Made by a program: the position numbers and the translations under genes
NCBI RefSeq assembly: GCF_029392315.1
Contig: NZ_CP113939.1
Coordinates: forward strand, 2,046,001-2,110,000
From: Bifidobacterium sp. ESL0690
GTDB taxonomy: Bacteria > Actinomycetota > Actinomycetes > Actinomycetales > Bifidobacteriaceae
DNA: 64,000 nt
Reading direction: 5' to 3'
The notes under the pieces: generated by a model
The model's database searches: none
What the model saw: the letters and a program-made list of their open reading frames with translations, nothing else
What the model was told of the DNA's origin: nothing
In this document: piece after piece, positions 18,314 to 27,268 of the stretch
Layout of the letters: each line of letters begins with the position of its first letter
Position numbering within the stretch: the stretch's first letter is position 1

Positions 18314-19495
18314 ATGGCCAACGACGAAAACAAGAATCTACCCGATCTTTTCGTGGTGGGTGCGGGGCTCTTTGGACTTACGATCGCACAGCAGGCGGCG
18401 GAGAACGGACACACTGTCGAAATCATCGACATCCGGCCGCATATCGGCGGCAACGCCTACTCCTATATGGACAAGGAAACCGGCGCGGAAATCCACCAGT
18501 ACGGCGCGCATCTTTTCCACACCTCAAATAAGCGCGTGTGGGACTATGTCAACCGCTTCACCGAATTCACCGACTATCAGCACCGCGTCTACGCCACACA
18601 CGACGGCGAGGTCTACCCCATGCCGATCAATCTGGGGACCATCAACCAGTTCTTCCATTCGCATTACACGCCGGCTCAGGCGCAGGAGCTCATCAAGGAG
18701 CAGGCGGGCGAGCTGGCAGGCACCAACCCGAGCAATCTGAACGACAAGGGCATCCAGCTCATCGGCCGGCCGCTCTACGAGGCGTTCATCAAGAACTACA
18801 CCGGCAAGCAGTGGCAGACCGATCCGGCCGAGCTGCCGGCCTCGATCATCAAGCGCCTTCCGGTGCGTTTCACCTACGACAACCACTATTTCAAGGACAC
18901 CTGGGAGGGCCTGCCCAAGGACGGCTACACCGCGTGGATGCAGCGCATGATCGACGACCCGAAGATCCACGTCACCCTGGGCACCGACTTCTTCGACGAA
19001 AGCCAGCCGCTCAACAAGAAGGCGCTGCTCGGCCGCGTGCCGATCGTCTACACCGGTCCGGTCGATAAGTACTTCGACTATTCGCTCGGCGACCTCAAGT
19101 GGCGCACCGTCGACTTCAAGGAGCAGCGCTACGACGAGGGCGACCATTTCGGCTGCCCGGTGATGAATTTCGTGGACGCCGACGTGCCTTATACCCGCGC
19201 CATCGAGTTCAAGAACTTCAACCCAGAGCGCCGCGAGCAGCAGAACCCAGACAAGACCGTGGTCTGGGAGGAATACAGCCGCTCGGCCGGACGCGACGAC
19301 GAACCCTACTACCCCATCAACACCCTCGCCGACCAGAAGCTCTACCAGCAGTACAAGGATCTCGCGGCCAAGGAACCGCAGGTCGTGTTCGGCGGCCGCC
19401 TCGGCACCTATGCCTACTACGACATGCACCAGGTCATCAACAGCGCCCTCATCGCCTACGAAAAGCAAGTCGGCCCGCTGCTGGGCAAGCAGTAA
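18314..19495 (+). CDS. glf: UDP-galactopyranose mutase
   Basis: This 393-residue flavoenzyme interconverts UDP-galactopyranose and UDP-galactofuranose, the donor for galactofuranose in surface glycans. An N-terminal Rossmann FAD site (FVVGAGLFGLTIAQQ, then IDIRPHIGGNAY) is followed by the GAHLFHT segment and the YTGKQW motif of the family. Length is normal. The start ATG at 18314 follows AAGGAACGGTA. No glycosyltransferase or other polysaccharide gene lies beside it, so it serves a pathway encoded elsewhere. A perfect hairpin follows its stop. Confidence 0.96.
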   Translation: MANDENKNLPDLFVVGAGLFGLTIAQQAAENGHTVEIIDIRPHIGGNAYSYMDKETGAEIHQYGAHLFHTSNKRVWDYVNRFTEFTDYQHRVYATHDGEVYPMPINLGTINQFFHSHYTPAQAQELIKEQAGELAGTNPSNLNDKGIQLIGRPLYEAFIKNYTGKQWQTDPAELPASIIKRLPVRFTYDNHYFKDTWEGLPKDGYTAWMQRMIDDPKIHVTLGTDFFDESQPLNKKALLGRVPIVYTGPVDKYFDYSLGDLKWRTVDFKEQRYDEGDHFGCPVMNFVDADVPYTRAIEFKNFNPERREQQNPDKTVVWEEYSRSAGRDDEPYYPINTLADQKLYQQYKDLAAKEPQVVFGGRLGTYAYYDMHQVINSALIAYEKQVGPLLGKQ

Positions 19496-19537
19496 TCAAC
19501 TCGGCCACAACGCCGTAGCCAAGTCAGAAAAGCAACT

Positions 19538-19559
19538 GGCCTCCTTTTCCAAGGAGGCC
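19538..19559 (+). terminator. Perfect 9-bp hairpin after glf
   Basis: GGCCTCCTT and AAGGAGGCC form a perfect stem with a TTCC loop 43 bases past glf. The trailing sequence is not U-rich, so termination may be weak. The 3' arm is also a consensus Shine-Dalgarno (AAGGAGG), so it might instead gate translation of the next gene. Confidence 0.5.
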
Positions 19560-19616
19560 AATGAGATTTTGGATGGGACTCACCCCATCCCGTATGACAC
19601 AGGGTATCATGAATTC

Positions 19617-20330
19617 ATGGAACAAAGCAAATCAGATTTGCAGGTAGCGTTAAAACTCTGTAGCGAGGCACGACTAAGCCGCTACCTCCGCGCAACCAAC
19701 GGTAACGAAAATCTTGCTATCCTACTTTGCAAACAAAATCATGCTTTTGCGGGAACGCTACATCAGCAGATTGGTTATGTTGAGATAGCGGTTCGTAACA
19801 CAATTGATCGAGCACTCCGCCAACTTTCTCTGCAAGAAAACGGAAGTGAATTATGGACAGAGGAAGATAACGCACCAACAATCATTTACAAAATCATCAG
19901 AGCACCAATCGCCAATGCCCGGAAACGCGCATATAAAAAACACGGATCCACAATTACACATGATGATGTTGTATCAAACTTGATGTGGGGCACATGGATA
20001 AAACTGGTCGGCGAAGACATTAAGATTGAAAACGAACTACAACGACAGCTGTGGCAAACAGCATTGGCCAATGCATTTCCTAATGTCACACCAGACGAGA
20101 ACGGGCGGAAGCAAATCTCACGAAATTTATGCTATTTACGTGAGATACGCAATCGAGCTGCACACTTCGACAATCTTGATGACGCCGCTAAACATAAACG
20201 CCGCATCATCAATGCTTCACTATTCCTGCTCCACGCTATCGATGACGACTTTACTCATGGCTGGTTCGACCCCGCAGCCATCAGAAACGCCGTAAAACAA
20301 AGAGATGCAATTTTGGCAAATTTAAAGTAA
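19617..20330 (+). CDS. Abi-family protein with HEPN-type RNase motif
   Basis: This 237-residue protein has the opening seen in actinobacterial 'Abi family' proteins (LSRYLRATNGNENLAILLCKQN, then HQQIGYVEIAVRNTIDRAL). Near the C-terminus lies REIRNRAAHFD, which contains the HEPN R-x4-H ribonuclease signature. Relatives are linked to phage abortive infection, acting as RNases or toxins. The gene is clearly richer in A/T than glf and ino1, suggesting transfer. The ATG at 19617 suits the family's N-terminus but has a poor RBS. A TTG at 19569, eleven bases after AAGGAGG, would add 16 residues. No antitoxin partner is beside it. Confidence 0.75.
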   Translation: MEQSKSDLQVALKLCSEARLSRYLRATNGNENLAILLCKQNHAFAGTLHQQIGYVEIAVRNTIDRALRQLSLQENGSELWTEEDNAPTIIYKIIRAPIANARKRAYKKHGSTITHDDVVSNLMWGTWIKLVGEDIKIENELQRQLWQTALANAFPNVTPDENGRKQISRNLCYLREIRNRAAHFDNLDDAAKHKRRIINASLFLLHAIDDDFTHGWFDPAAIRNAVKQRDAILANLK

Positions 20331-20355
20331 ATACTTTAGGAAGAGTACTAAAACC

Positions 20356-20393
20356 TAGTGGGGTTATGACTTAGAAAAGTCGTAACCCCACTA
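20356..20393. terminator. Bidirectional terminator between the Abi gene and ino1
   Basis: Arms 20356-20372 and 20377-20393 form a 17-bp stem with one mismatch and an AGAA loop. It sits between two convergent genes, so it serves both. Confidence 0.85.
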
Positions 20394-20420
20394 CTACTAA
20401 ATCAGCTAACACTCAACGAC

Positions 20421-21563
20421 TCAGGCGTGCCAGACGTCCTTGCCGTTGTCTTTCGCGGCCTTTACATCGGCATCGAGTTCGGACTCGTCGGCTTCGACCT
20501 CGCCGGCGATGTACTTCTCCACCAGCTGACGAGCTTCGGAATCCTCATGCTGGACGGCCGGGGACTTCATAAAGTAGGAGCTCGGCGCAAGAATCGGTCC
20601 GGAGAGGTGACGGTCGAGCGCGATCTTGGCGGCGCGCACGGCGTCGATGACGATGCCGGCGGAGTTCGGCGAATCCCAATCCTCAAGCTTGTATTCGAGG
20701 CTGATCGGCACGTCGCCGAAGGTGGTACCCTCCAAACGCACGAACGCGAGCTTGCGGTCGTCGAGCCACGCCACGTAATCGGACGGGCCGATGTGCACGT
20801 TGTGCGGATCCATCTCGTGCGGCACGATCGAGGTGACGGCACGGGTCTTGGAGACCTTCTTGGACTCGAGACGCGAACGCTGCAGCATGTTCATGAAGTC
20901 CATGTTGCCGCCGACATTGAGCTGATACGTACGGTCGAGACGCACGCCACGATCCTCAAAGAGACGGGCCATCACACGGTGGGTGATGGTGGCGCCAACC
21001 TGGCTCTTGATGTCGTCGCCGATAATCGGCACACCGGCATCGCGGAACTTCTGGGCCCACTCCGGGTCGGAAGCGATAAAGACCGGCAGGCAGTTGACAA
21101 AGGCGCAGCCGGCATCCATCGCGGCCTGAGCATAGGCCTTATCCGCCTGCTCCGAACCGACGGGCATGTAGCTGACCAGCACGTCGACCTTCTTGTCCTT
21201 CAACACCTGGGCCACGTCGACCGGTTCAGCGTCAGACTCGGTGATCATCTGACGGTAATATTCGCCAAGGCCGTCATAGGTCGGCCCGCGCAGCACTTCA
21301 ACACCCTTGTTCGGCACGTCACAGAACTTGTAGGTGTTGTTTTGCGAAGCTCCAATGGCCTCGGAGATATCCTTGCCCACTTTGAGGGCATCAACGTCGA
21401 ACGCCGTCACAAACTCAATATCGCGAACCCGATAGCCACCGAAGTTGTTGTGCATCAGGCCAGGGATCTTCTCATCGTCCTTCGCGTCCTTGTAATACTC
21501 GACACCCTGAATCAGGGACGAGGCGCAGTTACCAATACCTGCCACTGCCACGCGAATACTCAT
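20421..21563 (-). CDS. ino1: Inositol-3-phosphate synthase
   Basis: This 380-residue NAD-dependent enzyme converts glucose 6-phosphate to 1L-myo-inositol 1-phosphate, feeding phosphatidylinositol lipids in actinobacteria. The N-terminal NAD fold begins [20 protein letters not shown]. The later segments [15 protein letters not shown] and [14 protein letters not shown] are typical of actinobacterial Ino1. The RBS AAAGGAG is five bases before the ATG. It is divergent from the PBP gene; the intergenic region 21564-21848 is AT-rich and holds both promoters, with no further gene seen. The acidic C-terminus ([18 protein letters not shown]) is a minor extra. Confidence 0.95.
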   Translation of the reverse strand: MSIRVAVAGIGNCASSLIQGVEYYKDAKDDEKIPGLMHNNFGGYRVRDIEFVTAFDVDALKVGKDISEAIGASQNNTYKFCDVPNKGVEVLRGPTYDGLGEYYRQMITESDAEPVDVAQVLKDKKVDVLVSYMPVGSEQADKAYAQAAMDAGCAFVNCLPVFIASDPEWAQKFRDAGVPIIGDDIKSQVGATITHRVMARLFEDRGVRLDRTYQLNVGGNMDFMNMLQRSRLESKKVSKTRAVTSIVPHEMDPHNVHIGPSDYVAWLDDRKLAFVRLEGTTFGDVPISLEYKLEDWDSPNSAGIVIDAVRAAKIALDRHLSGPILAPSSYFMKSPAVQHEDSEARQLVEKYIAGEVEADESELDADVKAAKDNGKDVWHA

Positions 21564-21848
21564 ATCGACTCCTTTATTTCACGTGCAAAATTCCACTTGT
21601 AAGTTTAGCCCCTCATAACGAGAAGGGCATCAGTACACGCAGTGCACACACAACAATGTAACAGCAATTATATAAATGAATGTAAATGTGTACGAAAATA
21701 TATTGAGCGCCCATGACGAGCAGGAATTTGAAAAATCCGATATGAATTACATCACTCTTCGATTTTTTGATACCAAAACTACACATAAAAGCCACTTCTG
21801 CCCTCCAATCCCAGTAGTTTTTCAGGGGCAACCGTTACGGTAGTTGGC

Positions 21849-24197
21849 ATGGTCACAGAGTTTCTCACAGTTTCGGCGCGCGCCGCAGGTTCAGGCAGAG
21901 CCAAGCCCAAACGTGCCTATAAAAGCGCTCAGAAACCGCGCAACCAGCATTCGCGCCACAGCACGGCTACCTCGCACAAACGCTCAAACGGCTACAACCG
22001 ACCGAACGGACATGGCCCGCAGCGTAAGGCGCCCAAAAAGCATAAGCATCGCATTCTCAAGTGGACGCTGGGCATCATCGCGGCCCTCATCCTCGCCGGC
22101 ATCGGCGTATTCGCCTATCTTTACGCCACCACCGAAATCCCGCAGCCGGAAAAAATCGCCATGGCCGAAAAAACCAAGGTCTATTACGCTGACGGCACTA
22201 CCCCGGTCGGCGATTTCGCCACACAGAACCGCGAGATCATCAGCTGCGACGCCTTGCCCAAATACATTGGGCAATCCATGGTGGCCAGCGAGAACCAGAC
22301 GTTCTACAAAGACACCGGCGTGGATTTCAAAGGCATCGCACGAGCCCTGCTCAACAATGTGAGCGGCGGGGCGCGGCAAGGTGCGTCCACCATCACGCAG
22401 CAGTATGCGGAACGCTATTATATGGGCGACACCCACACCTACTCCGGCAAGGTACGCGAAGCGATTCTGGCGATGAAGATCACCAAGTCGCAGGACAAGG
22501 ACAAAGTTCTGTGCAACTATATGAACACGATTTACCTGGGACGCGGGGCGTACGGCATCGAGGCTGCGTCGAAAGCCTATTTCAACAAAGACGCCAAAGA
22601 CATGACCATGCCCGAGTCGGCGCTGCTTTCCGGCATCATCCCGGCACCTTCGACCTGGGACCCGGCGATAAACCCGAAACGTGCGCAGCAACGCTACACC
22701 CGCGTTATCGGAATCATGGAAAAACAGGGGTATATCAGCGCCAAGGACGCGGCGGCCAATCCGCAGATGCCGTCTACCATCCCTCCGCAATCCCAGGAAA
22801 GCTCGTATAAAGGCACGAACGGCTACATCCTGCAGATGGTGCGCGACGAACTGATCGGCAGCGGGGCGTTCACCCGCGACGACCTTGACACCGGCGGCTA
22901 TACTATCGTCACCACTATCGATAAAAACAAACAGGATCTGATGTTCAAGGTCGCGAGCCCCTCGCAGGACGGCAACGGAATCGTGCCTGCCGGCGTGCAG
23001 ATCGGCGGTATGAGCGTCAATCCGAAGGACGGGTCGATCATCTCGATTTATGGAGGCGACGATTACCTGGCCAAACCGCTCAACAACGCGACCCAGGCCA
23101 TTTATGAACCCGGGTCGACGATGAAACCCTTCGCGCTCTTGGCGACGGTCGAGGCCGGGGTCAACCTCAGCACGACCTTCAACGGCAATTCCCCGCGAAC
23201 GTTCACCAATATCACCGCGCCCGTGCAGAACTTCGGCAACGAAAGCTTCGGCTATACCAACCTCTACAACGCCACGGCGAACTCGGTCAACACCATCTAT
23301 ATGGATCTCCAGCAGCACCTGGGAGCCAAGAAGGTGGCACAGACCGCGCAGGCCGCGGGTATGGACCCGAAGCTCGTGACGGGCGACAACCCATTCACCG
23401 TGCTGGGCAACGACGGCGTGCACGTCGAGGACATCGCGCAGGCCTACTCCACCATTGCCAACCAGGGCAACAAGCCGACGCTGCACATCGTGGCGAGCAT
23501 GAAGGACTCGCACGGCAAAGACATGTACCGCTCCCCGACCGACACCACGCGCATCTTCAACCCGAACGACACAGCGCTGGTCACCAAGGCGATGACGGGA
23601 ACCGTGCAGTATGGCACCGCGACGGAAGCGCGCAAGATCGGCAAGACCGTGGCCGGCAAATCCGGTACCGCGAACGACTCGACCGCAGGCAGTTTCGCCG
23701 GGTTCACGCCAAACACGGTCACCGTTTTCGCCATGTGGAATCCCGACCAGAACGGCAAACCGCAGGAAATGCCGAACATCAAGTACTTCGGAAACGGCAG
23801 CAACTATCCAGTGCATCTCTTCACCGAGTACATGAGGCAGGCGCTGGCCAATACGCCGAACGAGACGTTCCCCGTGGCCAAGGACGAGGGCAAGATCGGC
23901 GGGTCCGACGGCACGTGGGGCACGGGCGCCAGGTCATCGTATTCCGGCTGGGGAACTCGCAGGAATTATGAGAACACTGGAGGCAGCGGCACTACCGGCG
24001 GTGGCAGCACCGGCACCGAGACCAATGGCAACACGGGCGCCGGCACCACAACCAATGGTGAGACCAGCAATCCGGGAAGCTCAAGCACCCCCAGCGAAAG
24101 CGGCAATGCGAACAGCGGCACACAGCCGGCGCAGAAACCATCCGAGGGGTCGACCGGCGGCACCGAGTCGCCACAGAACTCTCAGGGGCAACAGTAA
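21849..24197 (+). CDS. Class A penicillin-binding protein (PBP1a/2 type)
   Basis: This 782-residue bifunctional peptidoglycan synthase has a basic cytoplasmic N-terminus and one transmembrane helix (about 69-92). The GT51 transglycosylase domain contains SENQTFYKDTGVD and RQGASTITQQYAERYY. The transpeptidase domain has the three active-site motifs S-T-M-K (PGSTMKPF), S-V-N and K-S-G-T. The catalytic glutamate motif reads S-E-N where E-D is usual. The C-terminal about 90 residues are Gly/Thr/Ser/Asn-rich, a disordered extracellular tail. The start is not strongly supported by an RBS, so a few residues could differ. Confidence 0.93.
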   Translation: MVTEFLTVSARAAGSGRAKPKRAYKSAQKPRNQHSRHSTATSHKRSNGYNRPNGHGPQRKAPKKHKHRILKWTLGIIAALILAGIGVFAYLYATTEIPQPEKIAMAEKTKVYYADGTTPVGDFATQNREIISCDALPKYIGQSMVASENQTFYKDTGVDFKGIARALLNNVSGGARQGASTITQQYAERYYMGDTHTYSGKVREAILAMKITKSQDKDKVLCNYMNTIYLGRGAYGIEAASKAYFNKDAKDMTMPESALLSGIIPAPSTWDPAINPKRAQQRYTRVIGIMEKQGYISAKDAAANPQMPSTIPPQSQESSYKGTNGYILQMVRDELIGSGAFTRDDLDTGGYTIVTTIDKNKQDLMFKVASPSQDGNGIVPAGVQIGGMSVNPKDGSIISIYGGDDYLAKPLNNATQAIYEPGSTMKPFALLATVEAGVNLSTTFNGNSPRTFTNITAPVQNFGNESFGYTNLYNATANSVNTIYMDLQQHLGAKKVAQTAQAAGMDPKLVTGDNPFTVLGNDGVHVEDIAQAYSTIANQGNKPTLHIVASMKDSHGKDMYRSPTDTTRIFNPNDTALVTKAMTGTVQYGTATEARKIGKTVAGKSGTANDSTAGSFAGFTPNTVTVFAMWNPDQNGKPQEMPNIKYFGNGSNYPVHLFTEYMRQALANTPNETFPVAKDEGKIGGSDGTWGTGARSSYSGWGTRRNYENTGGSGTTGGGSTGTETNGNTGAGTTTNGETSNPGSSSTPSESGNANSGTQPAQKPSEGSTGGTESPQNSQGQQ

Positions 24198-24268
24198 TCG
24201 GTTGACGATATTCGTGATGCTGACGATTTAAGGATATCGACGATATATTCGGATTACCCGGCCAAAGC

Positions 24269-24314
24269 AAAGATGTGGGCTTGCATCCTTTCAAAGGAGC
24301 AAGCCCACATCTTT
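24269..24314. terminator. Bidirectional terminator between the PBP gene and leuA
   Basis: A perfect 16-bp stem (24269-24284 with 24299-24314) has a 14-base loop and ends in a T-rich stretch. It lies between convergent genes. Confidence 0.9.
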
Positions 24315-24420
24315 ATTGTTTTAACGTTATCGTTCTTTATGCCGTTTCGTGTTTCCTTTCGTTTTCGCTCATTAGCGGCAAAAACGAAAGGAAATAACAG
24401 GAAACATGAAACCGTGAAAT

Positions 24421-26331
24421 CTAGCGCATCGAGCGGTTGATCGCGGAGATGATCGCCTTGAGCGAGCTGGTGGTAATCGACGAATCGATGCCAACGCCCC
24501 AGATGATCTTCGCATTGGCCTCGCCGCCGATCTGGCACTCGATGTACGAGGCGGCCATTGCGTCGGTGCCGGCGGTCATGGCGTGCTCGGCGTAGTCCAT
24601 GACGCTGACCGTAAGGCCAATCGTGGAAAGCGCATTGAGGAACGCATCGAGCGGGCCGTTGCCGGCTCCCGAAACCTCGCGCTCGATCGGATCGGCACCC
24701 GGCTCTGCGCCGCGGTCGAGCAGCTTGGCCTTCAAGACGGTGTCGGAACCGTCCGCGCCGGAAGTCACCGAAACGTTGAGCAGCTTCAAGCGACCCCACG
24801 ATTCGAGGTTCTCGTCGCCCTCGTCGCCCACGGCCTCACTGGCCGCGAACGCACCGTTCTCCTCGACCGGGAGGTACTCGTCCTTGAAGAGGCGCCAGAT
24901 CTCGTCGTCCTTGACCTCTTTGTCGGTCTTGTCGGCGTAATCCTGAACGACCTTTTCGAACTCGATCTGCAAGCGCTTGGGCAGGTCGAGGTTGTGGTTG
25001 GTCTTGAGCAAGTAAGCCATACCGCCCTTGCCGGACTGCGAGTTGACGCGGATGATGGCCTTGTAGCTGCGGCCGATGTCCTTCGGGTCGATAGGCAGGT
25101 AGGGCACAAGCCAGACGAAGTCGTCGAGGTTGGCTCCGGCGCGTTCCGCCGCGGCTTCGCGGGCCTCGAGCCCCTTCTTAATGGCGTCCTGATGGGAGCC
25201 GGAGAAGGCGGTGAACACGAAATTGCCGGCGTAGGGGTGGCGCTCGGAAATGGTGAGCTGGTTGCAGTATTCGACGGTCTTGCGAATCTTCGGCACGTCG
25301 GAATAGTCAATCTGCGGATCGACGCCCTGCGTGAGCATATTGAGGCCCAGAGTGACCAGATCGACGTTGCCGGTGCGTTCGCCGTTTCCTAAGAGGCAGC
25401 CTTCAACGCGGTCGGCCCCGGCCAGCACGGCCAGCTCCGTAGCAGCGACGCCCATGCCCTCGTCATTGTGTGGATGCAGCGAGAGAACGACGGAATCGCG
25501 GTCTTTGAGGTTGTTGGAGACGTACTCGACCTCGTCGGCGAAAACGTTCGGCGTGGTCATTTCGACGGTGGCCGGCAGGTTGATGATCATCTTGTGATCC
25601 GGTGTCGGCTTGATGACGTCGATAACGGCGTTGCAGACTTCGACGGCGTAATCCGGCTCGGTTCCGGTGAAGGATTCAGGCGAATACTCGTAATAGAGGT
25701 CGGTGCCACCGGCAGCGCCTTCAAGGTCCTTGCAAAGCTCGGCCGCATCGGTCGCCAGCTTCTTGATGCCCTCTTTGTCCTTGCGGAAGACGACTTCGCG
25801 CTGCAGGACGGAAACGGAATTGTAGAAATGCACCACGGCACGCTTGGCGCCACGCAGGCATTCGTAAGTCTTGCGAATCAAATGTTCGCGGGCCTGCGTC
25901 AACACGACGATGGTGACGTCGTCGGGAATAAGTTCGCGCTCGATAAGCAGACGCACGAAATCATAATCCGTGTCGGAAGCCGACGGGAAACCGACCTCGA
26001 TCTCCTTGAATCCCATGGAAATCAGGAGGTTCCAGAAACGCAGCTTGCGCTCGGAATCCATCGGGTTGACCAGCGCCTGATTGCCGTCACGCAGATCGAC
26101 CGAGCACCAGCGCGGGGCGCGGCGCAGCTTCTTTTCCGGCCAGGTGCGCTCGGGGTAATCGAACGGAATCTGCTTGTCGTAGGCCACATACTTGGTATAT
26201 GGCATCTTGCTGGGCTTTTGGGGTTCTCCTACGAAGCGACGGGGAGGCAGCAGCAGGTCGTTGTTACCTCCATTGGATTGTGCGGCAACTGCCGCGAGAT
26301 CAAACACTGATGATTGTTGATCCTGACCCAT
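24421..26331 (-). CDS. leuA: 2-isopropylmalate synthase
   Basis: This 636-residue enzyme condenses acetyl-CoA with 2-oxoisovalerate, the first committed step of leucine synthesis. The catalytic TIM barrel has W-C-S-V-D-L-R-D-G-N-Q (metal and substrate site) and S-L-H-P-H-N-D-E-G. The C-terminal LeuA dimer domain (leucine feedback site) starts near residue 495. The length fits the long actinobacterial form. The ATG at 26331 follows AAGGAGG; the GTG one codon earlier overlaps the RBS. A TATAAT -10 box lies at 26388-26393. It stands alone, not in a leu operon. Confidence 0.96.
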   Translation of the reverse strand: MGQDQQSSVFDLAAVAAQSNGGNNDLLLPPRRFVGEPQKPSKMPYTKYVAYDKQIPFDYPERTWPEKKLRRAPRWCSVDLRDGNQALVNPMDSERKLRFWNLLISMGFKEIEVGFPSASDTDYDFVRLLIERELIPDDVTIVVLTQAREHLIRKTYECLRGAKRAVVHFYNSVSVLQREVVFRKDKEGIKKLATDAAELCKDLEGAAGGTDLYYEYSPESFTGTEPDYAVEVCNAVIDVIKPTPDHKMIINLPATVEMTTPNVFADEVEYVSNNLKDRDSVVLSLHPHNDEGMGVAATELAVLAGADRVEGCLLGNGERTGNVDLVTLGLNMLTQGVDPQIDYSDVPKIRKTVEYCNQLTISERHPYAGNFVFTAFSGSHQDAIKKGLEAREAAAERAGANLDDFVWLVPYLPIDPKDIGRSYKAIIRVNSQSGKGGMAYLLKTNHNLDLPKRLQIEFEKVVQDYADKTDKEVKDDEIWRLFKDEYLPVEENGAFAASEAVGDEGDENLESWGRLKLLNVSVTSGADGSDTVLKAKLLDRGAEPGADPIEREVSGAGNGPLDAFLNALSTIGLTVSVMDYAEHAMTAGTDAMAASYIECQIGGEANAKIIWGVGIDSSITTSSLKAIISAINRSMR

Positions 26332-26387
26332 CACTCCTCCTTTTCTTTGTATTACGCACCGCAGGTTGCGACGCGATGTAACTAAAT

Positions 26388-26393
26388 ATTATA
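26388..26393 (-). promoter_or_regulatory. leuA promoter -10 box
   Basis: A perfect TATAAT reads on the minus strand about 57 bases before the leuA start. The -35 is not clear. Confidence 0.5.
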
Positions 26394-26500
26394 TGTTTTG
26401 ATAGGCTTAATTACCTTGAAGAAACATATAAATGATAATGATAGACGGTTCGATGCGTTCAAACCGCCTATATTCCAAGATTTGACGAGAAAAATGAAAT

Positions 26501-27121
26501 TCAGCGGAAAAGCGAGACTCCGCGACGAGCCTGGCAGTAAGCGTTGCCAAGCCACGTGTGGCGGGAAGTAGGCCAGACGGAGCCCAGGCGCGGGGCATTT
26601 TGGCTCATCCAGATGCTGGGCACGCGGCCGTCGGCGCTGCGGGAACCGAGCAGGTTGAAGCCGTTCTTTTTCACCAGCCAATCCGGGTGCTGAGTGGCGA
26701 TGGCAAGGCCTTCTTCAAGGGTCAGCGGCATGCGCTCGTCGGAATCGATGAGCTTGCGGGCGACGTCCGGTTCGCGGTTGACGTAAGCAGTGCCGGTGTG
26801 CGGGTCAACGACCAGATAGAACGGGCCCTCCGGCGGCTCGAAGCCGTCCTGAGGGAGGAAACTGGCGACATCGCGCGGGGGCATGGTGGTGAAGCCGGCC
26901 ATACGGTTGATGCTGGTTCGGGCGATCAGCGACTCCGGACTCACCAGTTCGTGGGTAGGAACGAGAAGGATGTTCTCTCCCAGATCACTGTCTTTCAGGG
27001 CATCGATGAGCGGACGCGCAAGAGCATGGAACGCCGCCGCACTCATATCGGCCACGTCGGGATAGCCCAACGCCACGATGCGGTCCAGTTGTTTTTGCGC
27101 TTCTTTAGATGCCTTCGACAT
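26501..27121 (-). CDS. DUF5701-like protein of unknown function
   Basis: This 206-residue soluble protein resembles the actinobacterial DUF5701 family. Features are an N-terminal helical part (QLDRIVALGYPDVADMSAAAF), a central LLVPTHELVSPESLI, and a C-terminal segment (GSRSADGRVPSIWMSQNAPRLGSVW) that looks like a conserved core. No catalytic motif, signal peptide or membrane segment is visible. It lies between asd and leuA, all on the minus strand but as separate units. No function is assigned. Confidence 0.75.
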   Translation of the reverse strand: MSKASKEAQKQLDRIVALGYPDVADMSAAAFHALARPLIDALKDSDLGENILLVPTHELVSPESLIARTSINRMAGFTTMPPRDVASFLPQDGFEPPEGPFYLVVDPHTGTAYVNREPDVARKLIDSDERMPLTLEEGLAIATQHPDWLVKKNGFNLLGSRSADGRVPSIWMSQNAPRLGSVWPTSRHTWLGNAYCQARRGVSLFR

Positions 27122-27179
27122 GGTTCCAGTATGTCACCTGCTCATGATGAAGCGCGGATTCAATCACAGCAGAACCGAC

Positions 27180-27237
27180 AATGCGGCCACAAGCACGATT
27201 TTCGACCATGTTTCCGTTTCGCGCTTGCGGCCGCATT
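27180..27237 (-). terminator. Probable asd terminator hairpin
   Basis: AATGCGGCCACAAGC (27180-27194) pairs with GCTTGCGGCCGCATT (27223-27237) across a 28-base loop, 31 bases past the asd stop. There is one mismatch. Confidence 0.55.
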
Positions 27238-27268
27238 AGAGAGAATAAAAGCGAAAGCTGGGAAAGCG

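Noticed and set aside
19561..19647. Possible 28-codon leader peptide before the Abi gene
   Set aside because: The ATG is only three bases after AAGGAGG, too close for normal initiation, and the peptide has no attenuator-like codon run.
20427..21602. 391-codon open frame antisense to ino1
   Set aside because: It mirrors a clear inositol-phosphate synthase and shows no family features.
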